A stretch of DNA of 16,186 nt from Bdellovibrio sp. (lineage in GTDB: Bacteria; Bdellovibrionota; Bdellovibrionia; Bdellovibrionales; Bdellovibrionaceae), in contig JAGIAF010000040.1 in NCBI GenBank assembly GCA_017745015.1, positions 1 through 16,186 of the forward strand, written 5' to 3'. A model generated the notes under the pieces. That model saw only the letters and a program-made list of their open reading frames with translations. It did no database searches and was not told the DNA's origin. The position numbers were made by a program, and so were the translations under genes. This document shows, piece by piece, positions 6,849 to 13,995 of this stretch. Position 1 is the stretch's first letter, and every line of letters starts with the position of its first letter.

Positions 6849-8225
6849 ATGAAGGTCGCAATCGCTGGTGCCAGTGGATTTATCGGTAAGGCTCTTGTGA
6901 AGGAGCTCTCCGGCGATCATTTGATTGTGGGCCTGAGTCGGTCTCGTCACACGCAAAAACAAGAACAGTCTTCATTGGAATGGCGCTATTGCGATCTGTT
7001 CAGTTTGCTCGATGCCGAGAAAGCTTTAGAAGGCGCCGACATTGCGGTTTATCTTGTTCACTCAATGCGCCCCTCAGCTCATTTAAGCCAAGGTTCCTTT
7101 GAAGATTTTGATTTGATCGTCGCTGATAATTTTGTTCGTGCGGCAGAAAAAAATAAAGTAAAGCGGATCATCTATCTGGGCGGACTTCTTCCCGAAGATC
7201 CCAATAAAACTTCTCTGCATTTGCGCAGTCGTCACGAAGTTGAAGAAGTGTTTAATAAAAGCCCCATCCCAGTGACGATTCTGCGAGCCGCGCTGATTTT
7301 AGGTGGAGAGGGCTCTTCATTTCAGATTATGGCAAGATTGGTGGATCGTCTGCCGCTCATGCTTTGCCCGACGTGGACATCAACTCCGAGTCAACCCGTC
7401 GCCCTATCAGATGTTCTGAAGGCTTTAAGGTTTTGTATCGAGCATCGAGAAACTGAAAGCAAAGTTTATGATTTGGGGGGACCTGATTTGATCAGCTATC
7501 GCGATATGATGTATCGCTTGGGTCGACTGCAAGGACTTGAACGCTCATTTACTCCGTTACCATTCTTAACACCTCATCTTTCGGCTCTGTGGGTGCGCTT
7601 GGTAACGGGCGCGCCTAAAGATTTAATTAATCCGCTGATTGAAAGTTTGCGCGTTCCACTGAGGGTTCGTGCGGATCATAGGCTTGAGATGCCTGATCAT
7701 GAATATCTTGGTATCGTTGATGCTTTGAATGAAGCTCTTAAAAGTTACGATAGGTCAAAAAAACCCCATGCCTTCAAGGCTCCCGATGTCGGTCGTTTTG
7801 AAGTGCGCTCGGTTCAGCGGATGCCGCTGCCTCAAGGTTGGACGGCTGAAGATGTGGCAAAGGAATATATGAAGTTCCTTCCCACGGCAAAACCTGGCGC
7901 TGTGCGGGTAGAGGTCCTCGATCGTTGGATTTACTTCTTCGTAGCCTTCCCGTACACCCGATTGTTGGTGCTCGAATATTCGCCGGATCGCAGTTGGAGC
8001 CATCGTCAGCTTTTTTATGTGCGAGGCGGTCTGTTTTCAAAGAAAAGCGGGCGAGGAAGACTCGAATTCCGCGAGGTACTTGGCGGTGAGGCCTGTTTAG
8101 CAGCCATTCACGATTTTAAACCGCGTCTGCCGTGGTTTGTATACAAAGTGACGCAAGCCCTCGTACATCTTTGGGTGATGAAGCAATTTGCACGACACCT
8201 TGCGACCCTTAAAAAGATGGGGTAA
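6849..8225 (+). CDS. Atypical SDR (NAD(P)-binding) protein with DUF2867-like C-terminus
   Basis: Predicted NAD(P)-binding oxidoreductase or sensor, 458 residues. The N-terminal Rossmann fold starts at once with GASGFIG (residues 7-13, the extended/atypical SDR motif). It continues with an NmrA/YwnB-like pattern: YLVHSM, KRIIYLGGL, TILRAALILGGEGSSF. The SDR catalytic YxxxK is not seen; the corresponding place reads HLRSRHEVE. The last third (about 330-455) resembles DUF2867, with LEYSPDRSWSHRQLFYVRGG and RGRLEFREVLGG as its characteristic stretches. This two-part architecture is known from uncharacterised bacterial proteins. An ATG two codons upstream (6843) is possible; I chose 6849 because the fold begins there. 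Neither has a clear ribosome-binding site. It lies 24 bases after recQ and 10 before trpS, so it is probably co-transcribed. Substrate unknown. Confidence 0.85.
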   Translation: MKVAIAGASGFIGKALVKELSGDHLIVGLSRSRHTQKQEQSSLEWRYCDLFSLLDAEKALEGADIAVYLVHSMRPSAHLSQGSFEDFDLIVADNFVRAAEKNKVKRIIYLGGLLPEDPNKTSLHLRSRHEVEEVFNKSPIPVTILRAALILGGEGSSFQIMARLVDRLPLMLCPTWTSTPSQPVALSDVLKALRFCIEHRETESKVYDLGGPDLISYRDMMYRLGRLQGLERSFTPLPFLTPHLSALWVRLVTGAPKDLINPLIESLRVPLRVRADHRLEMPDHEYLGIVDALNEALKSYDRSKKPHAFKAPDVGRFEVRSVQRMPLPQGWTAEDVAKEYMKFLPTAKPGAVRVEVLDRWIYFFVAFPYTRLLVLEYSPDRSWSHRQLFYVRGGLFSKKSGRGRLEFREVLGGEACLAAIHDFKPRLPWFVYKVTQALVHLWVMKQFARHLATLKKMG

Positions 8226-8235
8226 ATACAAGGAT

Positions 8236-9231
8236 ATGAAAAAGACTATATTAACGGGCGACCGCCCGACTGGCCCACTTCATCTTGGACACTATGTTGG
8301 ATCTTTGCAGAATCGTGTAAAGCTTCAAAATGATTACAAACAGTATGTTTTGATCGCAGATGCGCAAGCATTAACGGACTACTACGAGAATCCAGATCAC
8401 GTAAGAAAAAACGTGGAGCAAGTGGCTCTTGATTATTTGGCGGTAGGTCTTGATCCTAAAGTCAGTACTTTCTTTATCCAATCTCAAGTGCCAGAACTTT
8501 TTGAATTAACTTTTTACTTTATGAATCTTGTGACGGTGGCGCGCCTTGAGCGCAACCCAACTTTGAAAGATGAAATCCGTCAAAAGAACATGAAGGATTC
8601 TATCCCTGCAGGCTTCTTCACTTATCCAGTGAGCCAAGCGGCGGACATTTTGGCTTTCAACGCAGATCTAGTTCCAGTGGGTGAAGATCAAAATCCAATG
8701 ATCGAGCAAACAAACGAAATCGCACGCCGTTTTAATCACTTGTATAAAACTGATTTGTTCAAAGAAGTAAAAGCGATGGTCGGTGAGACAGGTCGTCTGA
8801 CGGGTATCGACGGTAAAGCAAAGATGTCTAAGTCTTTGGGCAACGCGATTTACTTGGGTGACTCGGCAGCTGACTTGAAGAAAAAAGTAAATGCGATGTA
8901 CACGGATCCAAATCACTTGAAAGTGGAAGATCCAGGCACTGTTGAAGGCCACGTTGTTTTTACATTCTTGGATGTGTTTGATCCAAATAAAGAAGAAGTG
9001 GAAGCATTGAAAGCTCATTACCGTCGCGGCGGTTTGGGTGACGGTGTTCTTAAAAAACGTCTTCTTGAGATCTTGGAAGGCACATTGGCTCCAATGAGAA
9101 CTCGCAGAGAAGAGTACTCTAAAGACATGGCCTATGTTCGCGAGATTTTGCGTTCTGGCACAGAGGAAGCTCGTCAAGTGGCAGCTAAGACGCTTTCTGA
9201 TGTTAAAAAAGCCATGGGTATTGTGTACTAA
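8236..9231 (+). CDS. trpS: Tryptophanyl-tRNA synthetase
   Basis: Class Ic aminoacyl-tRNA synthetase charging tRNA-Trp, cytoplasmic, 331 residues, full length. The HIGH-type motif is GPLHLGHYVGS (13-23). The second ATP-binding motif is KMSKS (196-200). The tryptophan-pocket segment SQAADILAF carries D137, and VGEDQ (148-152) follows. The N-terminal GDRPTGPLHLGH form is the version found in many Gram-positive and some other bacteria. The ATG at 8236 is chosen because the family starts there. The ribosome-binding site AGGA (8231-8234) is unusually close, only one base before the ATG, so translation may depend on coupling to the upstream SDR stop 10 bases away. Confidence 0.97.
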   Translation: MKKTILTGDRPTGPLHLGHYVGSLQNRVKLQNDYKQYVLIADAQALTDYYENPDHVRKNVEQVALDYLAVGLDPKVSTFFIQSQVPELFELTFYFMNLVTVARLERNPTLKDEIRQKNMKDSIPAGFFTYPVSQAADILAFNADLVPVGEDQNPMIEQTNEIARRFNHLYKTDLFKEVKAMVGETGRLTGIDGKAKMSKSLGNAIYLGDSAADLKKKVNAMYTDPNHLKVEDPGTVEGHVVFTFLDVFDPNKEEVEALKAHYRRGGLGDGVLKKRLLEILEGTLAPMRTRREEYSKDMAYVREILRSGTEEARQVAAKTLSDVKKAMGIVY

Positions 9232-9232
9232 A

Positions 9233-9258
9233 AGGAGCCTTCCTACAAAGGAGCTCCT
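9233..9258 (+). promoter_or_regulatory. Hairpin covering the ribosome-binding site of the CBS-pair gene
   Basis: Directly after the trpS stop, AGGAGC (9233-9238) pairs with GCTCCT (9253-9258), and TCCT (9241-9244) with AGGA (9249-9252) around an ACAA loop; only CT (9239-9240) bulges. This 10-bp stem contains the only Shine-Dalgarno (AAAGGAG, 9247-9253) and ends at the base before the ATG. Confidence 0.6.
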
Positions 9259-9723
9259 ATGGCAACACTTGCCCGCGATATCATGACCAATAAGATCATG
9301 ATGATTCCCGTCGGCCAATCTCTGGCCGACGCCATGGATTTGATGACTGAAAAACGTATTCGTCATCTGCCTGTCGTAGATGTCGATTCTCGCATTGTGG
9401 GAATCTTAAGTCTTAAAGATTTTTCAAATGTTGAAGATCTCGAAAATCAAAAAGTTGAAGTCTATATGTCGAAACCCATTGAATGGGTGGATCATGACAT
9501 CCCTTTGCGCTCAGCTATCATGCGGATGCTGGAAAAGAAAATCAGTGCCCTTTTGGTCGCGGATCAAAAGCATGAACTGGTGGGTATTGTAACCACAGAC
9601 GATCTTTTATGGCTTCTGGCGCAGAGTTTAGAAAAATCAGACGAGAAACACTCGCTATCGACAATACTTGATATCGAAAGCCTAGACGAGATCGCGCATC
9701 AGATTGCACAAACAGGAATCTGA
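9259..9723 (+). CDS. CBS-domain-pair protein
   Basis: Small cytoplasmic protein of 154 residues made almost entirely of two CBS domains (Bateman module), which usually bind adenine nucleotides and sense energy state. CBS1 spans about 6-58 (ARDIMTNKIMMIPVGQSLAD...RHLPVVD...GILSLKDF). CBS2 spans about 69-121 (YMSKPIEWVDHDIPLRSA...ALLVAD...GIVTTDDLLWLL). A 30-residue polar helical tail follows. No catalytic or DNA-binding domain is attached, so the partner is unknown. The start is fixed by AAAGGAG 5 bases upstream, which is locked in a hairpin. It lies 27 bases after trpS. Confidence 0.92.
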   Translation: MATLARDIMTNKIMMIPVGQSLADAMDLMTEKRIRHLPVVDVDSRIVGILSLKDFSNVEDLENQKVEVYMSKPIEWVDHDIPLRSAIMRMLEKKISALLVADQKHELVGIVTTDDLLWLLAQSLEKSDEKHSLSTILDIESLDEIAHQIAQTGI

Positions 9724-9738
9724 CTATAAGCTTTCACC

Positions 9739-10131
9739 ATGGATAAAGAACAAACTCACTCAGTTGTAATCGGATACATCCTGTGGATCTTTGGCTTCAT
9801 GGGGGCGCATCGTTTTTATTATGGTCGACCGATTTCAGGAACAATTTGGTTCTGCACTCTGGGACTATTGGGAGTGGGTTGGATCATCGATCTCTTTTTA
9901 ATTCCTGGAATGGATAAGGCGGCAGAGATCAAATACAAATCCGGTCCTGTCGATTACAACCTGGCGTGGATTCTTTTAACCTTTATCGGAATCTTTGGTG
10001 TGCATCGTTTTTACATCGGTAAATGGGTGTCGGGTTTAGTATGGTTCTTGACTGGCGGTCTTTTCACTCTTGGCGTGCTTTACGACTATTGGACGCTGAA
10101 CGAACAAATTTCAAAGGCAAATGGCGCATGA
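9739..10131 (+). CDS. Tandem TM2-domain membrane protein
   Basis: Inner-membrane protein of 130 residues with two TM2 domains. Copy 1 (about 9-55) reads VIGYILWIFGFMGAHRFYYG, then a second hydrophobic helix ending GWIIDLFLIP. Copy 2 (about 75-121) reads AWILLTFIGIFGVHRFYIGK and a second helix ending GVLYDYWTL. Both keep the family marks G-x-HRFY-x-G and a Trp/Asp-Tyr end. Four transmembrane helices result. Function of TM2 proteins is generally unknown. No good ribosome-binding site precedes the ATG, and the CBS gene stops 15 bases upstream, so translational coupling is plausible. The last codons overlap the next gene by ATGA. Confidence 0.9.
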   Translation: MDKEQTHSVVIGYILWIFGFMGAHRFYYGRPISGTIWFCTLGLLGVGWIIDLFLIPGMDKAAEIKYKSGPVDYNLAWILLTFIGIFGVHRFYIGKWVSGLVWFLTGGLFTLGVLYDYWTLNEQISKANGA

Positions 10132-10484
10132 GAATTTTAGGTATCACCTTGGTCAGCATCGTGGCCATTATGCATTTCGGATTTCTAATTTTAGAAATGT
10201 TTCTGTGGACAAAGCCGACTGGGCGCAGAGTGTTTGCAAACTCTGTTGAGAAAGCTCAAGACACGGCGATTCTTGCTGCGAATCAAGGTCTTTACAATGG
10301 ATTCCTGGCGGCGGGTTTGCTGTGGGGACTTGTTCATCCTGTGGACAGCATGGGAAGACAGATTCTGTTGTTTTTTTTAGCGTGCGTGATCGTCGCAGGA
10401 ATTTATGGGGCTTACAGTGTGAGCAAAAGAATCTTTTTTGTTCAAGCACTGCCAGCGATCTTAGCGTTGATCGCAATTCTTTAA
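10128..10484 (+). CDS. DUF1304 family membrane protein
   Basis: Predicted inner-membrane protein of 118 residues with four hydrophobic helices (about 3-25, 52-70, 75-95, 98-117). The stretch LEMFLWTKPTGRRVF followed by AANQGLYNGFLAAGLLWG (about 51-68) is the DUF1304 hallmark as I recall it. Function is not known. The ATG overlaps the stop of the TM2 gene (ATGA), the classic arrangement for coupled translation, and AAAGG lies about 11 bases upstream. An in-frame ORF extends to 10023 but that part is another frame of the TM2 gene. The stop shares TTAA with the stop of the convergent DoxX-like gene. Confidence 0.85.
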   Translation: MRILGITLVSIVAIMHFGFLILEMFLWTKPTGRRVFANSVEKAQDTAILAANQGLYNGFLAAGLLWGLVHPVDSMGRQILLFFLACVIVAGIYGAYSVSKRIFFVQALPAILALIAIL

Positions 10485-10852
10485 AAACTTGATGCTAACA
10501 GAGTTTGCGCGTGGAAACCAAGCACCACTGCAAATGGCAAAGTGATTGGCATAATCACCGGCCACGGTTTTGGATTGTGCATAAGATGCAAGAGCGTGAT
10601 CACAAAAACTATCGGTGCAAAGAAAAATAAACTCAACGGCACTGCGATCTTTACCAGTAATAAAATTCCAAAAAGAACTTCGACAGTTTTTACTGTCGGC
10701 ATAATGAATTTGGTTTCAATACAGGCATCGACAAAGCGTGTGATCACCGGTGATGCCGGCGGAATAGGTAGCCAATGGAAGAATCCATTAAGGCCCCAGA
10801 AAATCATCTGCAGAGCAAAAATCCAGCGACAAGCGGTTTCGACATATTCCAT
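10481..10852 (-). CDS. DoxX-like small membrane protein
   Basis: Predicted inner-membrane protein of 123 residues with four hydrophobic segments (about 8-25, 55-70, 72-90, 95-115). The pattern IFALQMIFWGLNGFFHWLP near the N-terminus and a mid-protein VKTVEVLFGILLLV fit the DoxX/DoxX-like superfamily, whose members are often linked to redox or lipid functions. The ATG is immediately preceded on the minus strand by TTAATTTAG; only a weak GGATAG is visible further upstream as ribosome-binding site. Convergent with DUF1304 (4-base overlap) and divergent from the UbiG-like gene. Specific role unknown. Confidence 0.75.
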   Translation of the reverse strand: MEYVETACRWIFALQMIFWGLNGFFHWLPIPPASPVITRFVDACIETKFIMPTVKTVEVLFGILLLVKIAVPLSLFFFAPIVFVITLLHLMHNPKPWPVIMPITLPFAVVLGFHAQTLLASSF

Positions 10853-10961
10853 CTAAATTAAATTCTATCCATCGTTTTCGGTGTCTGTCGAGGACACAAT
10901 GATTGTTATCACTGGACTTCACAGAATTTCAGAACTTTGCGACCCCCTTGTTAATTTAGAT
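10851..10961. promoter_or_regulatory. Divergent intergenic region bounded by an 11-base inverted repeat
   Basis: ATCTAAATTAA (10851-10861) and TTAATTTAGAT (10951-10961) are perfect reverse complements, so each divergent gene is preceded by the same TTAATTTAGAT reading toward its start. A smaller dyad GTGTC-TGTCGAG-GACAC lies between them (10881-10897). No clear sigma70 promoter is seen for either gene. Confidence 0.35.
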
Positions 10962-10975
10962 AAAGAGGAGTGCGC

Positions 10976-11746
10976 GTGGATATTGAAGTATCAAAGATTA
11001 ATCAAGATAAGCCATTGAAAGAGGTCTATGAAGATCTCGCAGCGGAATGGTACCTTTCTCCTGAAGGTCCGATGGCTCTCACGCGGGTTGAAACTAAGGC
11101 GCAAATGCCGTGGATCCTGGCTGAGATCCGCAAATACATTGGTTACAAAGCTGAAATTTTGGATGTGGGAAGTGGCGCTGGCTTCTTTTCTAATGAAGCC
11201 GCTCGCGCGGGACACAAAGTCACAGGCCTTGATATTTCTACAGTTAGTCTCAAGGTGGCTGAGCTGATGGATAAAACTCAAACGGTTCGTTATGTGGAAG
11301 GTGATGCTTATAAGATGCCTTTTCCTAAAGAGAGCTTTGATGTGGTGGTGGCCATGGATCTCTTTGAGCATGTGTCAGATCCCGAAAAGATCATGATGGA
11401 GATGAGTCGTGTGCTGCGTCCGGGAGGACTTCTCTTCTTTCACACCATAAACAAGAACGCTTTATCATATTTAATTGTAATTAAGGGCATGCGGTGGTTC
11501 TTAAAAAACACACCGCCTGAATATCATACCTATTCTTTGCTGCGTACTCCCGAGCAAATTAATGATTGGTGTGATGAGTGTGGCTTGATCATGCAACAAG
11601 TTCGCGGCCTCCGTCCCAAGATTCTTCAGAGGGGATTTTGGCGATTGCTTTGGAATCACGACATCGCTGACAACATGGGATTTGTTTGGAGTCGGTCCAA
11701 AATGATTTCGTTTTCTGGATATGCGAAAAAATTCCGCGAGCACTGA
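10976..11746 (+). CDS. UbiG-like class I SAM-dependent methyltransferase
   Basis: Cytoplasmic methyltransferase of 256 residues. SAM-binding motif I is ILDVGSGAGFFSNEAARAGH (about 58-77), motif II is VTGLDIS, the post-II acidic region is EGDAYKMPF, and motif IV is VVAMDLFEHVSDPE. The segment FFHTINKNALSYLI and the TPEQINDWCDECGL stretch resemble UbiG, the O-methyltransferase of ubiquinone synthesis, rather than a generic methyltransferase. No other quinone gene is in the window, so the substrate remains open. The start is GTG at 10976, with GAGGAG (10965-10970) 5 bases upstream. A GTG at 10970 is inside that ribosome-binding site and so unlikely. A membrane-protein gene follows after 88 bases. 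Confidence 0.85.
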   Translation: MDIEVSKINQDKPLKEVYEDLAAEWYLSPEGPMALTRVETKAQMPWILAEIRKYIGYKAEILDVGSGAGFFSNEAARAGHKVTGLDISTVSLKVAELMDKTQTVRYVEGDAYKMPFPKESFDVVVAMDLFEHVSDPEKIMMEMSRVLRPGGLLFFHTINKNALSYLIVIKGMRWFLKNTPPEYHTYSLLRTPEQINDWCDECGLIMQQVRGLRPKILQRGFWRLLWNHDIADNMGFVWSRSKMISFSGYAKKFREH

Positions 11747-11799
11747 TGGGAGACTTGTGATTCTCTTCGTCAGTTTTACGTTTATGAATAAATTGAAAT

Positions 11800-11833
11800 T
11801 TGTGTTTTTTATCAGTGGGCGTATAAGTGCCCA
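11800..11833 (+). promoter_or_regulatory. Possible promoter/operator of the DUF1772-type gene
   Basis: TATAAG (11822-11827, one mismatch from a -10) lies 16 bases after a poor -35 TTGTGT (11800-11805). It is enclosed by the perfect inverted repeat TGGGC-GTATAAGT-GCCCA (11816-11833). The ATG is at 11835, where transcription would be expected to begin, and there is no Shine-Dalgarno sequence. Confidence 0.35.
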
Positions 11834-11834
11834 T

Positions 11835-12344
11835 ATGAAATTCAATCATATCTTGAAATACACAAGCTTACTGCTGGTAGGGTTGTTGGCTGGCAATGCG
11901 TTTGCATTTGTAGTCGGCATGGGACCTGCGATGGAAAAGCTTTCAGCGACTTCCTACATCGGCTTTCATCAGTCGATGCAAAGATCTTTCCTGGCGTGGA
12001 CGCCGCTTCTTTGCGCGATGGTGGTGTTGTTACTTGCGGGATTACTTATCGAAATGCGCCACAAGTGGAAGCGAATCGAATTTCTTTTCGTGGTGTTCGC
12101 TCTCGTTTGTGTGATGGATGAGTTGTTTATGACATGGACTGGGAATATGCCTTTGAATCGCATCATTCACTCGTGGCAAATCCAAGGCACTCCGAATGAT
12201 TGGGAAGATATTCGTCGTCAGTGGGTGCAGTTGATGTACTGGCGTTGTGCCTTGTTAGTATCTGGCTTTGCTCTTTTGATTGCTTCAGTTCTGGTTAAGA
12301 GGACTGAGGCTCCGATTTCTCAAGATGTCGCTGTTGCCTTTTAG
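11835..12344 (+). CDS. DUF1772 (anthrone-oxygenase-like) membrane protein
   Basis: Predicted inner-membrane protein of 169 residues with four hydrophobic segments (about 8-28, 54-70, 82-97, 135-155). The DUF1772 hallmark is GNMPLNRIIHSW followed by the IRRQWVQLMYWR stretch (about 104-137). Family members include fungal anthrone oxygenases, but most bacterial ones are uncharacterised. An in-frame ATG at 11784 would add 17 residues, also hydrophobic. I prefer 11835 because the membrane topology begins there, though neither start has a ribosome-binding site. The last 50 bases are also the 3' end of the opposite-strand radical SAM gene. Confidence 0.75.
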   Translation: MKFNHILKYTSLLLVGLLAGNAFAFVVGMGPAMEKLSATSYIGFHQSMQRSFLAWTPLLCAMVVLLLAGLLIEMRHKWKRIEFLFVVFALVCVMDELFMTWTGNMPLNRIIHSWQIQGTPNDWEDIRRQWVQLMYWRCALLVSGFALLIASVLVKRTEAPISQDVAVAF

Positions 12345-13863
12345 GTAGGTTGTTTCTCTCAGCTTGTTGTTGTTGAGCTTTCTTTCCATCCGTATAGACT
12401 TTTAAAACTTTCGGCAATTCACGTGTACCTGGTGCCATATAATCTGAAATCAATAGCTGACGAGCTTCCTCGTGAGGCCATTGCAAATGTTCTGTCAAAT
12501 AAACCAGAGCTGATTCCACCAAGTTGATCAATGAAATCCCGAATGATTGTGCATGACGAGCCGACATGTATTCGCTAAACGCAAAGAATTCCCAGAAATA
12601 TGATTGGCGTTCGTTATTCGCAGAACGATCCTTCAAGGCTTGAGTGAAGTTTTTGAAGTTCCCGCTGTTTGCGAAAAGATCCCAGTACTTTGAAAAGCGA
12701 TTCATCTTTTGCAAAGTCTCAAAATCCATACTCTTCGTGCGCAAGATTTGGAACGGAGGTGCATCTGAGTAAACCATCTCCCACTCTTTATCATGACGAG
12801 AGATTGGCGCACCTTTAAGACGTTTCAAAATACCCACTTGAATTTCATCTGGGCGAAGTCCCGCGAGAATATCAAATCCTTTGCCGAAGCTTTCGATGTC
12901 TTCTCCCGGAAGGCCGGCGATCAAGTCGGCATGAGAGTGAACTCCTGTTTTTTCGGCCAAGAAGCGGAAGTTGTCTTTTACTTTTTCTAGATCATTACGA
13001 CGGCTTACTAGGCGCGCCACATCGGTGTTCCAGGTTTGAATACCGATTTCAAATTGCAAAGAGCCTGCTGGGAATTTTTTAATCAACTCGCGAATCTCGG
13101 TTGGCAAACGATCCGGAACCATTTCAAAGTGCAGGAAAAGATTCAAATGCATGTGCTCAAGGAAGAAATTTAAAATCTGTGTGCAGATCGTAGGACTCAA
13201 GTTGAACGTACGATCGATGAACTTGAATTGACGAGCTCCACGATCCATTAAGACCTTCATGTCCTCCAAGAATGCGTTGATTTCAAAATTTCTGACAGAT
13301 TTATCAAGGGATGAAAGGCAGTACTCACAACGGTAAGGACAACCGCGAGACACTTCCACGTACAAAACGCGATTCTTGATATCTTCATCCGTATAGTGTG
13401 CGTAAGGAGATTTGATGTGTTTGATCTCGGGAAGTTGTCCCGTGATGAACTTGCTTTGCGGCAGAGTGCCATCGTTCAAATAGCTCTTACAGAAATCATA
13501 GAACATAAAATCTGATTCGCCTTTGAAGGTAAAATCAGCAACCTGACAGATCTTTTGTGTTTCGCTTTCGTGGGTCACTTCCGGGCCGCCAAGAACCACA
13601 ATAGTTTCCGGGCTGACTCTTTTTAGACATGACACCAGTTCGTAACTTTCGTTGGCATTCCAGATATATACGCCAAGTCCGATGACCTTTGGTTTAAGTT
13701 TGAGGAGTTGCTCAGCAATGTCACGAGGTTCACGTTGAGTGGTGAACTCTAAGATTTGCGCGCGTTCTTGCAGCTCATTCAAGTTCGCATAAAGGTAGCG
13801 AAGACCGAAGGAAGAGTGCTGATAAGTCGAATTCAAAGTTACTAAAAGTATGTCGTTTTTCAT
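12295..13863 (-). CDS. B12-binding-domain radical SAM protein (DUF4080 type)
   Basis: Predicted [4Fe-4S] radical SAM enzyme of 522 residues. Residues 1-140 form a cobalamin-binding-type Rossmann domain (DILLVTLNSTYQHSSFGLRY, IGLGVYIWNA, IVVLGGPEVT, FKGESDFMF). The canonical cobalamin DxHxxG is not seen, so B12 may not be bound. The cluster motif C175-x3-C179-x2-C182 lies in VSRGCPYRCEYCLSSLD. GLPGEDIESF and the downstream QVGILKRLKGAPI continue the TIM barrel. The C-terminal 150 residues match what I recall of DUF4080, which accompanies this class. A Gln/Lys/Arg-rich tail of about 30 residues ends the protein and overlaps the DUF1772 gene antisense. The ATG has AGGA about 9 bases upstream. 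Such proteins are thought to modify unknown substrates; related ones include methylthiotransferases and methyltransferases. Confidence 0.9.
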   Translation of the reverse strand: MKNDILLVTLNSTYQHSSFGLRYLYANLNELQERAQILEFTTQREPRDIAEQLLKLKPKVIGLGVYIWNANESYELVSCLKRVSPETIVVLGGPEVTHESETQKICQVADFTFKGESDFMFYDFCKSYLNDGTLPQSKFITGQLPEIKHIKSPYAHYTDEDIKNRVLYVEVSRGCPYRCEYCLSSLDKSVRNFEINAFLEDMKVLMDRGARQFKFIDRTFNLSPTICTQILNFFLEHMHLNLFLHFEMVPDRLPTEIRELIKKFPAGSLQFEIGIQTWNTDVARLVSRRNDLEKVKDNFRFLAEKTGVHSHADLIAGLPGEDIESFGKGFDILAGLRPDEIQVGILKRLKGAPISRHDKEWEMVYSDAPPFQILRTKSMDFETLQKMNRFSKYWDLFANSGNFKNFTQALKDRSANNERQSYFWEFFAFSEYMSARHAQSFGISLINLVESALVYLTEHLQWPHEEARQLLISDYMAPGTRELPKVLKVYTDGKKAQQQQAERNNLPKRQQRHLEKSEPQSS

Positions 13864-13945
13864 CGGACGACCATCCTACTTTATGTTCCGAGAAGAAGCG
13901 AATTGTCTTTGCCAAATTGCGGACAAAGAAAGTACCCTGAATGGG

Positions 13946-13962
13946 TGCGCCACGATGGCGCA
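13946..13962 (+). promoter_or_regulatory. GC-rich hairpin in the leader of the M28 aminopeptidase gene
   Basis: TGCGCCA-CGA-TGGCGCA has perfect 7-base arms and a 3-base loop. It sits 20 bases before the AAAGGA ribosome-binding site (13982-13987), leaving that site free. It may be an operator, an mRNA-stabilising leader structure or an upstream pause. Confidence 0.4.
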
Positions 13963-13995
13963 TTTGGGTTAAAACTTTTTCAAAGGACTGATTCC

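Noticed and set aside
8668..9366. 232-residue open frame on the minus strand
   Set aside because: Antisense to trpS and the CBS gene; shadow of codon bias, rich in His, Phe and Cys, no family resemblance.
10023..10127. Extended N-terminus for the DUF1304 protein
   Set aside because: The extra 35 residues are an out-of-frame reading of the TM2 gene; the ATGA overlap start gives the right membrane topology.
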